From Monodelphis domestica (lineage: Eukaryota > Chordata > Mammalia > Didelphimorphia > Didelphidae): 64,000 nucleotides of DNA. Both the position numbers and the translations under genes were made by a program. How positions within the stretch are numbered: the stretch's first letter is position 1; each line of letters begins with the position of its first letter. Below are positions 32,698-45,059 of the stretch, one piece after another. The stretch covers positions 387,566,456 through 387,630,455 of the forward strand of contig NC_077228.1 in NCBI RefSeq assembly GCF_027887165.1, given 5' to 3'. The notes below the pieces were generated by a model. It searched no databases. It was not told where the DNA came from and worked only from the letters and a program-made list of their open reading frames with translations.

Positions 32698-32831
32698 CTG
32701 AAGTGGATGTCCATTGTCTAGTGAAGTGGGACCTCCCCTCAGGGGGAAACCTTTCCTGTGACAAGGTCAAAACCTGGGGTTTCTACCCTCAAACTAAATA
32801 AACTGGGGATCTCTAGATTTCCATGTTGACA
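32698..32831 (+). repeat. 134-bp inverted repeat, copy B (right of the RT ORF)
   Basis: It starts CTGAAGTGG and ends CATGTTGACA. Contains CTAAATAAACTGG, which could be an LTR-like polyadenylation signal near the outer end. Outer flanks are TTAC (left of A) and TCAC (right of B), a possible 3-of-4 duplication. Confidence 0.9.
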
Positions 32832-32974
32832 TCACTAAATACTATAAGGTGTGGAAATTAATAATAAAGAGGAAGGCTTATATATTTGCAGAAGTTTCAA
32901 AGTAGTGAATTGAGTATTGGGCAGGAAGTCTGGAAAACTATGTTTAGAGAACATAGATTCAGAACTATTCATTT

Positions 32975-33115
32975 TAATGGATAAATTCATTTAATGGAAC
33001 TGAGGCCCAGAACCCCTGTTAAATCACTTACCCAAAGTAATTCAGATAATAAGCAGTAGAACTAAGTTCTGAACCCAGGTCCTCTGACTAAATTCATCCC
33101 TATTTCTCCTGTATC
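32975..33115 (-). mobile_element. MIR-like fragment, minus
   Basis: GGAACTGAGGCCCAGAACCC and CTGAACCCAGGTCCTCTGAC. Confidence 0.7.
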
Positions 33116-33364
33116 CTGACTCTGACCCATACTAGAGGCGTGTGATTTTGACTGTATCACTTAATATTCATCTCTAAAATGGAAGCATGAGTACTGAATT
33201 GGATCATGGCATCATAACTTTAGAATTGGAAGGGTCCAAGTGCTGGACTATATGGATTTGTAGGAAAATTTTTGTCAAGAATAATTAATATCCATACTAT
33301 ACAAATGATTCACAAAAATGGAGAAAGCCTACCACACTATTATGTGAAACAAATATAGTTCTAA

Positions 33365-33765
33365 TGTCATGGACATTGTACCCCCAGAAATTCAGACAAA
33401 CTATTATCAAGGAAATCCCTTTGCTCCCTTACACCCTTTGACTCCCAACACAAAACATTTGACTCTGAGAGGATCATCCTCCTTTGATTGTCCCATTTAT
33501 CCAAATCATAAGAACCACCCCCATGCCTTCAGGGAAAACTTCTCCCCAACCCCTTGCTCTAGAGTCAAGTCTTCCTTGAATCTAAAAACCCCAGAACTGA
33601 GGCATTTAGGGAGCAACCTGAGAGGTTGCTCATGCTGTCTTGTTTGCCAAAAATGCAACATTACTAATAAATCTCTCTTTACTTTTAAGCTAAATTTGGA
33701 GTCTTACATTCTTGCAAATGGTATCCTTCCTGAACCCCAGGGGTACACATCTACACCCCACAACA
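33365..33765 (+). mobile_element. Solo LTR, plus, 401 bp
   Basis: It starts TGTCATGGACATTGTACC and ends CACCCCACAACA. CTAA at 33361-33364 and 33766-33769 is a perfect 4-bp duplication; AATAAA is at 33666-33671. Same family as the minus LTR at 27061-27605, shorter by internal loss. Confidence 0.85.
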
Positions 33766-33849
33766 CTAACATCTCAACCAGAGAAGGATAAAACAAAGAA
33801 TCAGAAATATAAATCATTTTCTTTGAAGAATATCATTTAAAAAATCTTA

Positions 33850-34565
33850 GGGAGGCAAAGAACATGAATCATGCAACCATGAAAAAAATATTTTATATTA
33901 AACAAATAAAGTAGGCATAATGAAATTAATAAATGTTTATTGACTGAAAAAAATCAGGTAAAATCTTGGCAAAAATGCTATAGCATTTTGTCTGAAAAAA
34001 CATTTCTTATGATCAAATTGGTTTTATACTAGGAACTCAAGGATTACTTAGCACTAGGAATATAATTAACACAATTACATTTTAAAAAACATCTTAAGCT
34101 TAAAAAAACACTTAAACTTGAAAATTCTCTCAATTGATTCATAAAGACTGACAAAACATAACACTCTATATGCTAAAACCCTACAAAGTACAGGCATAGA
34201 AGGGTTATTTTCTTAATATAATTAAGGAAAATATCTATTTGAAACCAAAATGCTAACATTATATGTAATAGGAAAACACTAGAAGCTTTCCAAAAAAGTA
34301 CAGGAGAAAACAAGGATACCTCATTTCCCCACTGCTATTTAACATGGTTTGAGAAATGCTAGCAAGAGCAATAAGATAAGAGAAAGAAATTAAAGGCATA
34401 TAGATAGGCAAAGAGGGAACAAAATGATTCATATTGGTTGATGACATGCATGATGGTTTACTTAGAAAATCCTAGGGAATGAGCAAAGAAACCATTAGAC
34501 AAGTTTCAATTAGCCTTCAGGCTACAGAATTAACCTGCTAAAATTAACAGCATTTCTGGATACTG
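33850..34565 (+). pseudogene. L1 tail and L1 ORF2 reverse-transcriptase fossil, plus
   Basis: 33850-33905 is an L1 3' tail (CATGAATCATGCAACCATG). 33950-34565 follows the L1 RT: GATCAAATTGGTTTTATAC near its start, TTCCCCACTGCTATTTAAC (motif B side) and TTGGTTGATGACATGCATG where FADDM would be. Many stops and shifts. Confidence 0.75.
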
Positions 34566-35869
34566 ATATCTAGGTTTCAGGACAACAATCTGTCTGGATA
34601 TCAAGTATTTTAGTCCTTCTAGAATCTGTTTTCCCAACCAAGACTGGGATTTTGGAGCCTAATCTAAAGAGTTTGTAAACTCATATACCTTCTCTACTTT
34701 CTTCACATGAAGCCATAGATAGATAGAAACTCTAGCCTTGCCTCTGGTTCTCTGGAGAAGAAAAAGAAATTATTGTATTCAACCTCTAAGTTAATCAATA
34801 AGTATTTATTAAGTACTTATTGTGCGCCAGGAACTGTATTAAACACTGGAAATACACATATAAGTCAAAAGAAAGGTAGCCACTAATCTGATTGGCTTAA
34901 GTGAGGCAACTTCACTAGAAATCCTGGGCTGTGCACTTAGATGGGGGTGTGGAGAAATTTGAGCTCTTCTACTTCCTGACAGAGGCATCAAAGCCCTTCC
35001 TCTCTGGAGGCTGCTAGTTCCGGACTAATGTTTGTGCCTCCAGGATACTTTTCCTTACTTCTCTCTAGTATGAACCCTTTTGGGTTGACTAATGCTCAGC
35101 TCACAGATGTTGTGAGGACTGAAGAAGATAATAAATGCAAAGTACTGAAATTGCTATATAAATGCTAGCAATTCTTATTACTTTCATTAGTATTATTCTA
35201 TTCCAATCAGTTCACACAGGTGGACTTCCTACTTATCCCCTCCTTCTAAGTATTTCTTGGCTTCTAGTCAAGGGTATGCTGGTAAATATTTTAACAATCT
35301 GCTTTCCAGGGGGAAATGGTTAGCAGGACACGCTTTTAAATTTAACATTTTCTCTATCACCTTCTTAAATTTAGACAACCAACAAAACAATAATTTAGGT
35401 CCTTATTTGTAGCATTTGCTGATTTCTAAGGTATTAATGCTCAGAATAAACATTTACCAATGGAGAACAGGTACAAATTGACTCCAGCATACCCCTCATT
35501 CCAGTTCATTGTCAGAGCAGAGATAAATTAGGTGGAGTGGGGAGACAATGAACAATGGATGCCTTTCACTGAATCAGCAGGCCATCCCCACTTGCTTCCC
35601 TGATAAGTCACTTTCATATGCTTCCATTTCTCCCCCAGAGATTGATTTACTAGAATTCTTCAATACTGATTTAAAACAGAAAATATGTCACACCTGTACA
35701 ATAAACAATATAGTAGGTTTTAATGGGCATGTACTTTTTCCTGAACTCAAAGAGTTAACAAGGGAGAATAAAGCTCATGATTGCCCAATAGGAATATAGA
35801 CCTTTAAAGTTTTACAAAGCCCTCATCTGTGTTCTTATCTGAATTTCTTAACCCTATAAGATAGAATCA
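34566..35869. other. Mostly unassigned; L2 end inside
   Basis: 34790-34870 is an L2 3' end in minus (AAGTATTTATTAAGTAC, GCGCCAGGAACTG). The rest holds nothing recognised; a mixed CT/A block at 34980-35200 may be an old LINE. Confidence 0.4.
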
Positions 35870-36070
35870 GAGAAACAGATCTAGAAGAGATCTTAGAAGT
35901 TTCTAGTCTATCCAGGTTAGTTTAGAGCTGACTTGACCAAGGTCCAACTAGTGACAGGCATGATTTGAGATCAGCTGCTCTGACTCCAAATCTAATGTGC
36001 TTTCTGCTCTAGATATCTTGGGTTTGTATCCCAGTTCTGCCAATTTACCTGAGTGAACTTAGGCAAATCA
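35870..36070. mobile_element. MIR3/THER1-like fragments
   Basis: 35870-36010 in minus (AGAAGAGATCTTAGAAG, TTGACCAAGGTCC), then 36015-36070 in plus (TTGTATCCCAGTTCTGCC, CTTAGGCAAATCAC). Confidence 0.55.
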
Positions 36071-36084
36071 CTTTACTTTTTACC

Positions 36085-36395
36085 TCCTTTTTTTATTCTA
36101 GATTTTACAAAACCAAATCAAACAAGCATTTTCATTTATATATAAAAAAGAAGATAGTACACAAATCACCTAGTTTAGCTTACTTCTCTTCATATCTACA
36201 TAATAAATCCCATTTACATGGTCCTGGTATCACAGAATATATTGTCAGGGAGACCAACACATACATATAAATTAAGTCTTTTAGGTTTCACCTTTCTGTT
36301 CACTTTCTGATGGTAACATCCACAGTTATTCCTACAGCATTAATTATGTGGCTGTGTATAATGTTCTCCTGGTTTTACCAACTCACTTTATTTTC
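36085..36395 (-). mobile_element. L1 3' region, minus
   Basis: AAACCAAATCAAACAAGC and GTGTATAATGTTCTCCTGG, the antisense of the block coding ACCAGGAGAACA. Confidence 0.7.
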
Positions 36396-36438
36396 TATGG
36401 CCTCAGTTTGTGGAATGGGATGGAGTGTTAGGTTAGAA

Positions 36439-36570
36439 CAGTGATGGTGAACCTTTTGGAGACTGAGTACCCAAACTGCACCCTCACCCCACATAAGAGC
36501 CATCCCCTTACTCAGATGGGGAGGGAAGAAGCACTCCCATTGGGCTGCAGGGCAGAGGAGCATGATGTGA
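36439..36570 (+). mobile_element. hAT-type MITE, 3' end lost
   Basis: CAGTGATGGTGAACCTTTTG start and CACTCCCATTGGGCTGC in the middle match the 20740 copy. No matching right end or duplication found. Confidence 0.7.
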
Positions 36571-36585
36571 AAATAATCATCAGGG

Positions 36586-36656
36586 AAAAATCAGGGAAGG
36601 GAAAGAAATGGAATGGAAGGGGAGGGGAGGGGAGGGAAGGGAGGGAAGGGAAGGAA
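36586..36656. repeat. GGGGA-rich low-complexity tract
   Basis: GGGAA, GGGGA and GGGA units on plus. A run of 13 or more G lies nearby at 36738-36752. Confidence 0.9.
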
Positions 36657-36924
36657 TATATGTAGGAATGTAGATGTGAGAGATGAAAGAAGGGAATATC
36701 ACTCCTGGCTGCTGCAGGGAGGGAAAGAGAAGGCTTGGGGGGGGGGGGGGGAAGATGGCCACAGGGCTGAGACATGCCCTTTCATTTCAGTGATTGAGAA
36801 AATACATACACTTGAATCAACAGAGTTTGGGTTACTAGGAAAGTTCCTCAGAGGAAAAGATAGTCTCTAGTTGGCTTGCTTTTACATGGAAGGTATTAAA
36901 ATGTGGGCTTCTGCTGGGGAGGGA

Positions 36925-37015
36925 TTTTTTCATTCATTGTATTTGTGTCCCCAAGGTGCTGGACATCTTAGTAGAGGGCCCTTAATAAGCACTTATCTTT
37001 GATTGATTGACACGG
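36925..37015 (+). mobile_element. L2 3' end, plus
   Basis: TTGTATTTGTGTCCCCAAGG and AATAAGCACTTATC. Confidence 0.65.
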
Positions 37016-37164
37016 TTCTAATGACAGCAGTCCTAGGTTTTCACTTGGAACAGGTGTTTCATTTGTAATATGATGTCTCCCTAAAGGGAGCAGTGAGAAG
37101 TGAAACAGCTGTAGAGTTGTAAAGCAATCTTTTTAATCCTAGAAGAAGACCCCATTAGGACATC

Positions 37165-37460
37165 ATATTGTTTTGTTTTTAAATTTTTAATTAACTTATT
37201 TGTTTGTTACACTAAAATTCCCAGGTAACTTCTCCCTTCCCTCTCCCCATTAGAGAAGGGATCTTTGACAAGATTTATGTATATATAAAACTATGTCTGG
37301 CTTGTTTCTATTTATCAGTTCTTTCTCTGAAGGTGGCTGGACATACACAAGTCATTCTTCCAACAATGTTTCTGTTGCTGTATATAATGTTCTCTTGGTT
37401 TTGTTTGTTTCATTCTTTATAAGTTCATGTGGATCTTTTCATGTTTCAAAAAAAATGAAT
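37165..37460 (-). mobile_element. L1 3' region, minus
   Basis: ACTTCTCCCTTCCCTCTCCC, GTTGCTGTATATAATGTTC and TTCATGTGGATCTTTTC. Confidence 0.65.
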
Positions 37461-37609
37461 CTGCTTGACATTTCTTAGGATATTGTGAGATTGAAAAAAG
37501 TTGTAAAAAATAGAGAAAATGGCAGTACAGTTGATGACTCAAAAATGCTTAATATGGTAACTGTCAGTGATAGTACTAATACATTTATCACCAAAGCCCT
37601 GCTTGAGGA

Positions 37610-37740
37610 AGCAGAGGAGAAAAAGGAGGAAGAGGAGAACTCGAAGGAGAAGGAAGAAAAAGGAGGAGATTTGGAAGGAGGATAAAAGATTAGAAGGAAG
37701 AGGAGAACTGGAAGGCTATGAAGGAGGAGGAGCAGGTGAT
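37610..37740. repeat. GGA-rich purine tract
   Basis: GAGGAGAAAAAGGAGGAAG and related units; it explains the acidic 66-codon frame at 37485-37685, which I do not take as a gene. Confidence 0.8.
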
Positions 37741-37744
37741 TAGA

Positions 37745-39980
37745 AAACTGGAAGCTTTCATGGCAGGAGATTTGCCAATAAAAAACAGTGTGATTAGAAG
37801 TGCCACGTGGCAAAAGTGAGAACTACTTTGTCCAATTGTCTCCCCAGCCCTTCCTGCTACTAAGTAGGGGAGAAAGAATAAGGGAAGGGATTTTACAAAT
37901 TTGAAAATCATCAAGATCAGCTGGGTAAACACCTGGGTGGAGTGCTGGGAGGCTGGGGTGTTCTCAGGTACCAATTCTGTTCAGGATCTTTTGCTCCTGA
38001 TTGGTACTCTTCCTTGCATCTTGAGGACTTAATTTCTATTCCAGATCTTTGTTCCAGTCACCACAGGTCTCCAACATGTGTTTCAGTACTGCTTTAAACA
38101 TGAAGTTTTGGTAGATTTTTTGCCCTACTGAGAATTCTCAGGCTCTCTGTTCCTAGATACTCAGAAAATATAGCATGGAAGGATAGACTACATGTCACTT
38201 CAGTTGCAAAAGAAGAGAGAACAGAATATTGGGAAATGGATGTTTCTGTACATTTCCTACCCTCTCCATTGTCTCAATGACATCTTTCCCCAGCCATCTT
38301 TGAATAGACATCATTAATGCCTATCACATATGAAACATAGAATTTATTCTCTATTTTTCAAGTAGAAGGAGACTACTTTGAATCAGGAGGCTCCTACAGG
38401 ATGTGGGTTCCCTAAGTCCACTGCTTCATTTGTTGCCACGTGTTCAAGGTCCATAGAAATGGACCTTATTTCAAGACCCAAAACCTTTTGTCCATTCTCT
38501 CTGAAAAGTTGGAACAATTAAGACACTTTTAGTCTTCTTTCTATGTAAAACATGGTGCAAACTTACAGAGGAAAAAGAAATAGCATTATCCTCACCTAGA
38601 AAGAACTTATGGTTTGGGGAACAATAGGTCCAGAATAAAGCAGGGGGTCTAAATCAAGTTTTAACATGGCAAATGCCAGAAATAAAAGGTTTAAATTTAA
38701 TTCAAATTCTAAGAACAAATTTATTTACATATTTAAAAAAGTAGATTAGTGCTTCAAAAACATAAACTTGTTTTAGAGGCAAGCAGACTCCTTCAAGAGT
38801 TGTTTCACTATTCCACTCAGTTCTTAGAATTGGTTTTGTTGCTAACAACCCAAAATGGTTTCCAAAGTTACACTGGGGAGAAAACAAAACTGTATTTCCC
38901 TCTTTAACTCTTCCAGGGTTTAAATCCTCTTTTCTCTATCCTCTTTGATTATGTTCAAGACAATGCAATTGACAACAATGTCCTGAATTGGGTAACTGAA
39001 GATGAAGAAATCATGTCATTTGACTCCTTGTTCTATTGTACTATAAGGGCAAAATTAAATGTACAACTGAGGCCAGACATTAGTGGTGAAACTTGCTCTT
39101 AAAAAGAAAAAAAGAGTGAACAACTCTCATGTAATTTAGCAGATGATGCAACACTTGGAAATGGGATGTTTTCTAGTTTCTTGGGCCAGAACAAAAGAGT
39201 TAAGCTCTGACCTTAGAAGATGAGTAATACTTTATAGTTCAAAGTGGCGTGTGTGTGGCTAAAGGAAACTCTCCAAATGTCAATTGGGCTTGGAAACAAC
39301 AAGCAAAATAATAGCAAATGGGTTGTCATAGCTAAACCAAAAACCAAAACAAACAAACCCCCAAACTCCACAAAAACTGGAGGACTACCAGAGTAAGAAG
39401 GAAAGGAGAAGCGATGACATGCAAAGCTGAGAGAGATGCAAGATTGCTATGAATAGTAATTACACATTTAAAAATATATGATCAACATACTGTCTAAGAA
39501 CATTTCAGTAACAATGTTATCAGTGAGACAAAAGCTGAAACCAAAATGGCTTTCAATGGCAGTGAAGTAGATGGGGAATTTAGAAGAGTGCAAAGGGCCA
39601 TGATGAAGAGAAGAGAAGCATGTTTTGCTAATGGAATATAAAGTCCTTGAGATTAGGGTTTATTTCTTTTTTTGCCTTTGTATAATCAGAATCTATTATA
39701 TGGATTGGCACATGATGAGTATTTATGCTTATTGCTCAATAGGGACAAGAATTTTGCAGTAGAAGGCAGGAGGCATGGGTTCTTCTTTTTGTTCCTTCTT
39801 TACTCTTCCTCCCATTTATTAGCTATGTGACCTTATGCAGATTGAAATTTCTCTAGGCTCAGTGGCCTTAACTTTAAAAAGAGGATGATAGTATTTTAAA
39901 TTTGTGATTTTTTCTGCCCACAAATGCAACTTTAATAGACTTGAAAAATAAGGGACAGAGTCCCAGAGCACATGAATGAT
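37745..39980. other. Unassigned sequence
   Basis: No confident repeat. 38640-39120 is AT-rich and 39330-39380 is A/C-rich. No exon recognised. Confidence 0.4.
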
Positions 39981-39984
39981 GCTA

Positions 39985-40135
39985 TTTTACTTAGGATCAT
40001 AGGGCCTTAAAAACCTTTAGGACCATAAGATTTTATAAATGAGAAAAACTGGAACTCATTGAAGGAATGACTTGCCCAAAGTCACAAAGCAGGAGAATCA
40101 GGATTTCAAATCAAGTTTGATGTGAAAACCAGTTC
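39985..40135 (-). mobile_element. MIR/THER1-like fragment, minus
   Basis: ATAAATGAGAAAAACTGG, ACTTGCCCAAAGTCACAAAGC and AGGATTTCAAATC. Confidence 0.65.
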
Positions 40136-40254
40136 TTTTTTCCCTCTATCACTTTCTAAGTGAGAAAGTTCTTCTCAGAATACACCAGCACTTTGGGAAA
40201 TGACCTTTAGAATATATTGAATGGTTCACTCCTTGCAAATTACAAAGCACTTCT

Positions 40255-40640
40255 CTAAAGATCTCAAAAGGCTAGAACTCGGGGCCAAATCTAGTAAGAT
40301 GAAAATTATTGGAGATAAATGTAAAGACTCACAGATTTTGGGGATTTAATAAATCAATTTCAATGAGTGCAAAACAGGTGAGGAATGAATAGATAGCTGT
40401 TTATTTTTAAGTCTTGAGGATTTTTGTGGAATGCAAGAACAGCAGAGTCAATAATTTAATGTGTAAACCAAAACAAACATCTAACAGTCTCAGGTTGTGC
40501 TAATCAAAGTATTGTGTCTCTATTCTGACCTGCTGAGACCATATTCAGAGTATTGCATTAATTCTGGGAGTCCTATTTTAGGGAGGAAATTGATTAATTA
40601 GAATATATCAAGAGGAGGAAGGCCACAATGAATGATAAAA
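40255..40640 (+). mobile_element. L3/CR1 fragment, plus
   Basis: GGCCAAATCTAGTAAGATG, GAGATAAATGTAAAGACTC, AGACCATATTCAGAGTATTG and TTCTGGGAGTCCTATTTTAG follow the L3 region after the RT catalytic core. Confidence 0.7.
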
Positions 40641-40671
40641 GAGATTCAAAACTGGCACAATAAGCAGTGAT

Positions 40672-40904
40672 CTAGCACATTGGATAATGTTAGACCTGGA
40701 ATTAGGAAGACCTGACGGCAAGTCCAACCTCAGACATTGTGTGACTCTGGGCAAGTCACTTAATAGCTGTCTCAGATTACTCATCTGTAAAATGAGAATA
40801 ATAATAATATATTTGGCCCTGGGCTGTTGTGAGAACAGAATGAGAAAAAATTGCAAAGTACTTTGTAAACTTTAATGTGCTCTAAGTGCTACCTAATATT
40901 AGTA
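40672..40904 (+). mobile_element. CORE-SINE (Mar1 type), plus
   Basis: GACCTGGAATTAGGAAGACC, GTGACTCTGGGCAAGTCAC and GAGAATAATAATAATA. Confidence 0.85.
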
Positions 40905-40975
40905 ATACTATTAATAGAGTAAAAAATTAATAATATTAATAATACTATTAATATTAATAGCTACTATTAATAGAG
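40905..40975. repeat. TAATAT-rich tract
   Basis: ATTAATAATACTATTAATA units, probably grown from the SINE tail. Confidence 0.75.
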
Positions 40976-40984
40976 TAGCTTAAT

Positions 40985-41180
40985 GTTTACAAAACAATTT
41001 CTCATAATAGCTCTTCCAGTAAGATTGCACAAATTTTTTTATCTTCATTTTATAAATGAGGAAATTAATGCTCTGAGATGTTAAGTGTAAATTGCTCAAG
41101 TTCCCACCACTAATAAAACTTAAGGCAGGAAAAATCTCCATCTTCAATCTCTAAGCCAAGGCTCTCTCACATCTAGTATA
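40985..41180 (-). mobile_element. MIR, minus
   Basis: TCATTTTATAAATGAGGAAA and CTCTGAGATGTTAAGTG. Confidence 0.7.
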
Positions 41181-42059
41181 GTAGCAATAGTAAGAAACAA
41201 AGTTTCTTCTTATAACATGTTAGAGGTTATAGCCCAAAATTGCTCATATACATTCTTGATGGTTATGTCAATTTATAGCTGCCCCACATAGTTGATATTT
41301 TAGATTTCAATTAGTGTATTTTGGAGAATCTTTTTCTCATTTCTCTCCCTTCTTTCTGCTCTCTCTTAAGCCTGCTCACCCAGACTCTTCCTTAAAACAA
41401 GACTATTACATGCAGGATTAAAATATAAGGATTATTTGGGGGAAATTTAGCTCATCCCTAATCAATATTCATTCTAAGTAAGGAAATTAACTCAGAGATA
41501 AATTTACCCAGGGATCTTAGCTCTGATAAAGCCTGACAATCCTGCATATAATATGATCAGAGAAGGAAAGGCTCACATGCAGGAGGGAAGTGTATAGTTC
41601 TAAGATAAAAATATACTCTCCTATTGGAAAGGGAAGGAAAGAACGTAGGCTTCAGCTTTTGGGTAAATTTTTTTCTGAGATGAATGGAAGCAGAACTTTC
41701 TGGGGATCCTTAAAAAAAAAACAACAACAACCCTAAACAAAATAGTTTAGGCTGCACTGAAATGCTTGGTTAAGCCAAGAGGAAAAAATTCCCAATAAAA
41801 ATACATAGATAGTGCTTTAAGATTTACAAAACATTTCCCTAGCATACAAGGGAGAGAAAGAAGGATCTTGGGTCAGAAGACATCAAATGACAAGAATTTT
41901 CAGCAAAGGTGGTGAAGTGCAAGGTCCCAATTAAGCCAAGCTTCCCTGAGAAACATCAAATATGAAAGTGTCATATGAATGAAGAATTCAATAAAACCAA
42001 AAATAAATGACAACAAGCTATTTAATCCCATAAACCAAAATACCTAAAATCAACACACT
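41181..42059. other. Unassigned sequence
   Basis: No family recognised. Confidence 0.4.
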
Positions 42060-43160
42060 CTTAGATTAAGATAGTGCTAGGGGATAATGTCTGAAGCTGT
42101 AGACCTCTTGGGAGGTGACAGCACAAGGAAATGGAGTCAAGACAGTATGAATGAGAATGGCGGAAATGGACTCAAAGCATTTGATCTTGGGTCTAGGCTA
42201 TATTAGGTGATTAAACCTAAAGCTGAAAACCTCTCACTGGTGATTACACAAGGAAGTAAGGACAAGACCAGTGCAATTAGGAGCTGGGGACCACCACAAA
42301 CAATGGACCCAAAGTGGCAGATTATATCAGCAAGTGGTATTTAGCTCCTGAGTCACAAGTTGGTAATGAAAAGTAGACAGTTCTGGCAATACTTCTGCTA
42401 AAAACTACAATTGGTGAAACAGAAACTAGGACCCACTTACTCCAACCAGCACTGGAGCCAAGTAGTAGAATCTGGAATGAAGAAGTGGTAGCACCCAATT
42501 ACTTGCACAGTGATATCCTACAACAGAATACAGCAGGAGACAATATCATAGAATAGTTATTTTAACCTCAAACAAGGCAAGGGACAAGTCTTAATGGGAA
42601 CACAAAGTTGTAATGTATACACTGAGGCTAAAGACCTGAATTAACAGAAGACAATTATTAATACAATGGAGATATTATGGATTATGGATTAAAAGATTCC
42701 CAAGATAAAAGCTCAGAGAAGGAAATAATAATTACAATGAGAAACTGAAAAGAAAAAGAATGGATTAGCCAAAAGAACTACAAAAGTAGATTAAAACAAT
42801 TAAGGAAGAAGTGGGATAAGTTAAAAGAAAATAAAATCTATACTTGGAAATAGAATAAACAACAGTGAACAGATCTTCCATATGTAGTTTACACACTGAA
42901 ATAGATAATGGAACAAAAAGAACTCAATTATTCAATGTGACAAGAAATATTTAAGCAAAATCAAAAGAAAATGAGTTATCTTTTTCAAAAAGAACTGACC
43001 TATAAAACAAGACAGAGATAATATAAAAATTATTGAACTGCTGAAAACAATGACAACAAATTCTGGGTATTATTTCAAGAAATCATTAAAAATAAAAATA
43101 GAATAAATCCACTGGTCAGCTCCTGAAAGAAACATTAAATTCAACACTTCTGTAAAATTT

Positions 43161-43376
43161 GTGGTCAAAATCCAGATCTTAGAGGTCAAAGAAAAAATTC
43201 TGCAAGCAGTCAGGGAGAAAGAGATCATATTGGAGAAGTGGGTCAGGGTCATAAAAGACTGTGCTGAAGCTACTTTGAAAGAAAGGAAATCTTGGAACAT
43301 CATAAACAAAAGGAAAAAGAAAAAAGGCTTACAATCATGGACAACTTATCCTGAAAAGTTGAATATAATCTTATAG
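43161..43376 (+). pseudogene. L1 ORF1p C-terminal domain fossil
   Basis: The 71-codon frame reads EVKEKILQAVREKE, then ATLKERKSWN, then KKKGLQSWTTYPEKLNIIL. This follows the L1 ORF1p nucleic-acid-binding C-terminus (ILQAAREK..., ETLKARRxW, FQPRISYPAKLS). The segment between is scrambled, so not functional. Confidence 0.8.
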
Positions 43377-43679
43377 AGTGAAATTGAACATTTTATAAAA
43401 TAGAAGAATGTTATACTTTCCTATAGAGAATGTTAAGTCAAGGTAGTTTTTGAAGTCCAAATATAGGTGACAGGGGAATTAGAAAAGTAAATACATCTGA
43501 GTAATTTGAAAGGGCTAAATGATGATCCAATATTTATTCAAAAAATCAAAGAGGGCCAGACTTAGGTCATGGGTGGAGTTTAGTGCTGTTTTGTTTATTT
43601 TAAAAAGGTAAAGAGATAGGAAAAAAGAATACTTTAGGAAAGGAACTTAGTACTTCTCATAACTGGAGCTTATTAGAAA

Positions 43680-43835
43680 GATAATTAGTTAGTAAACACT
43701 TGCTTTCTGCTAGGCATTGTACTAAGTGTTGAGAACACAAATACAAACGATCAAGACAGCTTTTAATGATAGAAGACAGCACAAATAGAGGAGCTAAAAA
43801 TGGAAAGGGATAGTATATGGTGGTAGCATGGTGTA
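43680..43835 (-). mobile_element. L2 3' end, minus, inside L1
   Basis: TAAACACTTGCTTTCTGC, TAGGCATTGTACTAAGTG. Confidence 0.65.
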
Positions 43836-45059
43836 GATGACTGGGAAGTGAGGTGGAAGTCTGGATCCAAGAAATATAATGTAAAAAAAATTCATCTATC
43901 CAAGCCCAGGGTGATTCTAAGTGTGAAGTCCAAGTGTGAAGTTTCTAGGTTAGAAAAGGTTGGTGGTGATGGGTGGAATGGAGAAAAGCATAGTTACAGG
44001 ACAATATGCAAATATGGAGTGGAGATAATGGTCAGCTTATAGATCACAATTTTAATTGAATCAATCAAAGGAAGACAGAACACATACACAGAATTTAGTG
44101 TGGAAATACTATAAAGTCAATGGGGAAATAAGCAGAGGTGCAAAAAAAAAAGGAAGACAGGATTTAAGAGAGGATTGAATAGTTTAGGAGATAATAGTTA
44201 CAAGCCAAACATACTTCAACTATTTGTGAATGATTTTAAAGGGGGAATAAAATAAGAAAATAAAAAATAAAATTGGTTAGGGATCTAAGTCTGAACTGAG
44301 TAAAGAAAAGAATATTAAAGCAGTAAGATCAAATTACTACAACTATTTCTAGTTTTGATCTGTTTCCCTCTACAATCTTTGCAAAGAGAACAAACATCAT
44401 AATAAAATATAATAAGAAAAATACTTTCAATAGTTACGATATGAATACAAGAACTCATTTATGAAAAGGTAAAAGGTGGCAGAATGGATTAGAAAGTGGA
44501 ATTTAACAATATATTGTTGGAAACATTTGAAAGCCAAATATTCACAGAGGGGCTAGAATAGAATATATTGTGAATCAAACTGATCTAAGAAAGCAGAGAT
44601 GGTAATCATAATTGAAATGATTAAAGCATATAAGCAAGAAAACTATATTATCCTTACAGGCATTATATATAATATAAATATTAAATATGTGTAACAAATG
44701 GCATAAGTTCTATATTTGAAGAAAAAGCTAATTGGAACTTCTGGGATAAATAAAATAGTAAAATGATAACTGCTGGGTACTTTAATGTGCCACTTTAAGA
44801 CTTAGACAAATCTAACAAAAAGATAAACAAAGGAATTAAGGATTTGAACAGAACTTTTGAAATGTTAGATGTATTAAATAAACTTAGTCATTTCAGAATA
44901 AGAATCCTAATATATATGTGCATGTGAATGTATGTATATATACACACATATACATATAGGTGCATATATGACTCTACCTTATGACTGTATACAATTTATT
45001 CTGTGCAAAGGTATAAATCAATCACATGGATGTAGAAAAGTATATATACATCGGAAGCA

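Noticed and set aside
33369-33791. 140-codon plus frame
   Set aside because: It lies inside the solo LTR defined by TG...CA ends and a 4-bp duplication.
37485-37685. Acidic 66-codon frame
   Set aside because: Mostly translation of a GGA-rich tract.
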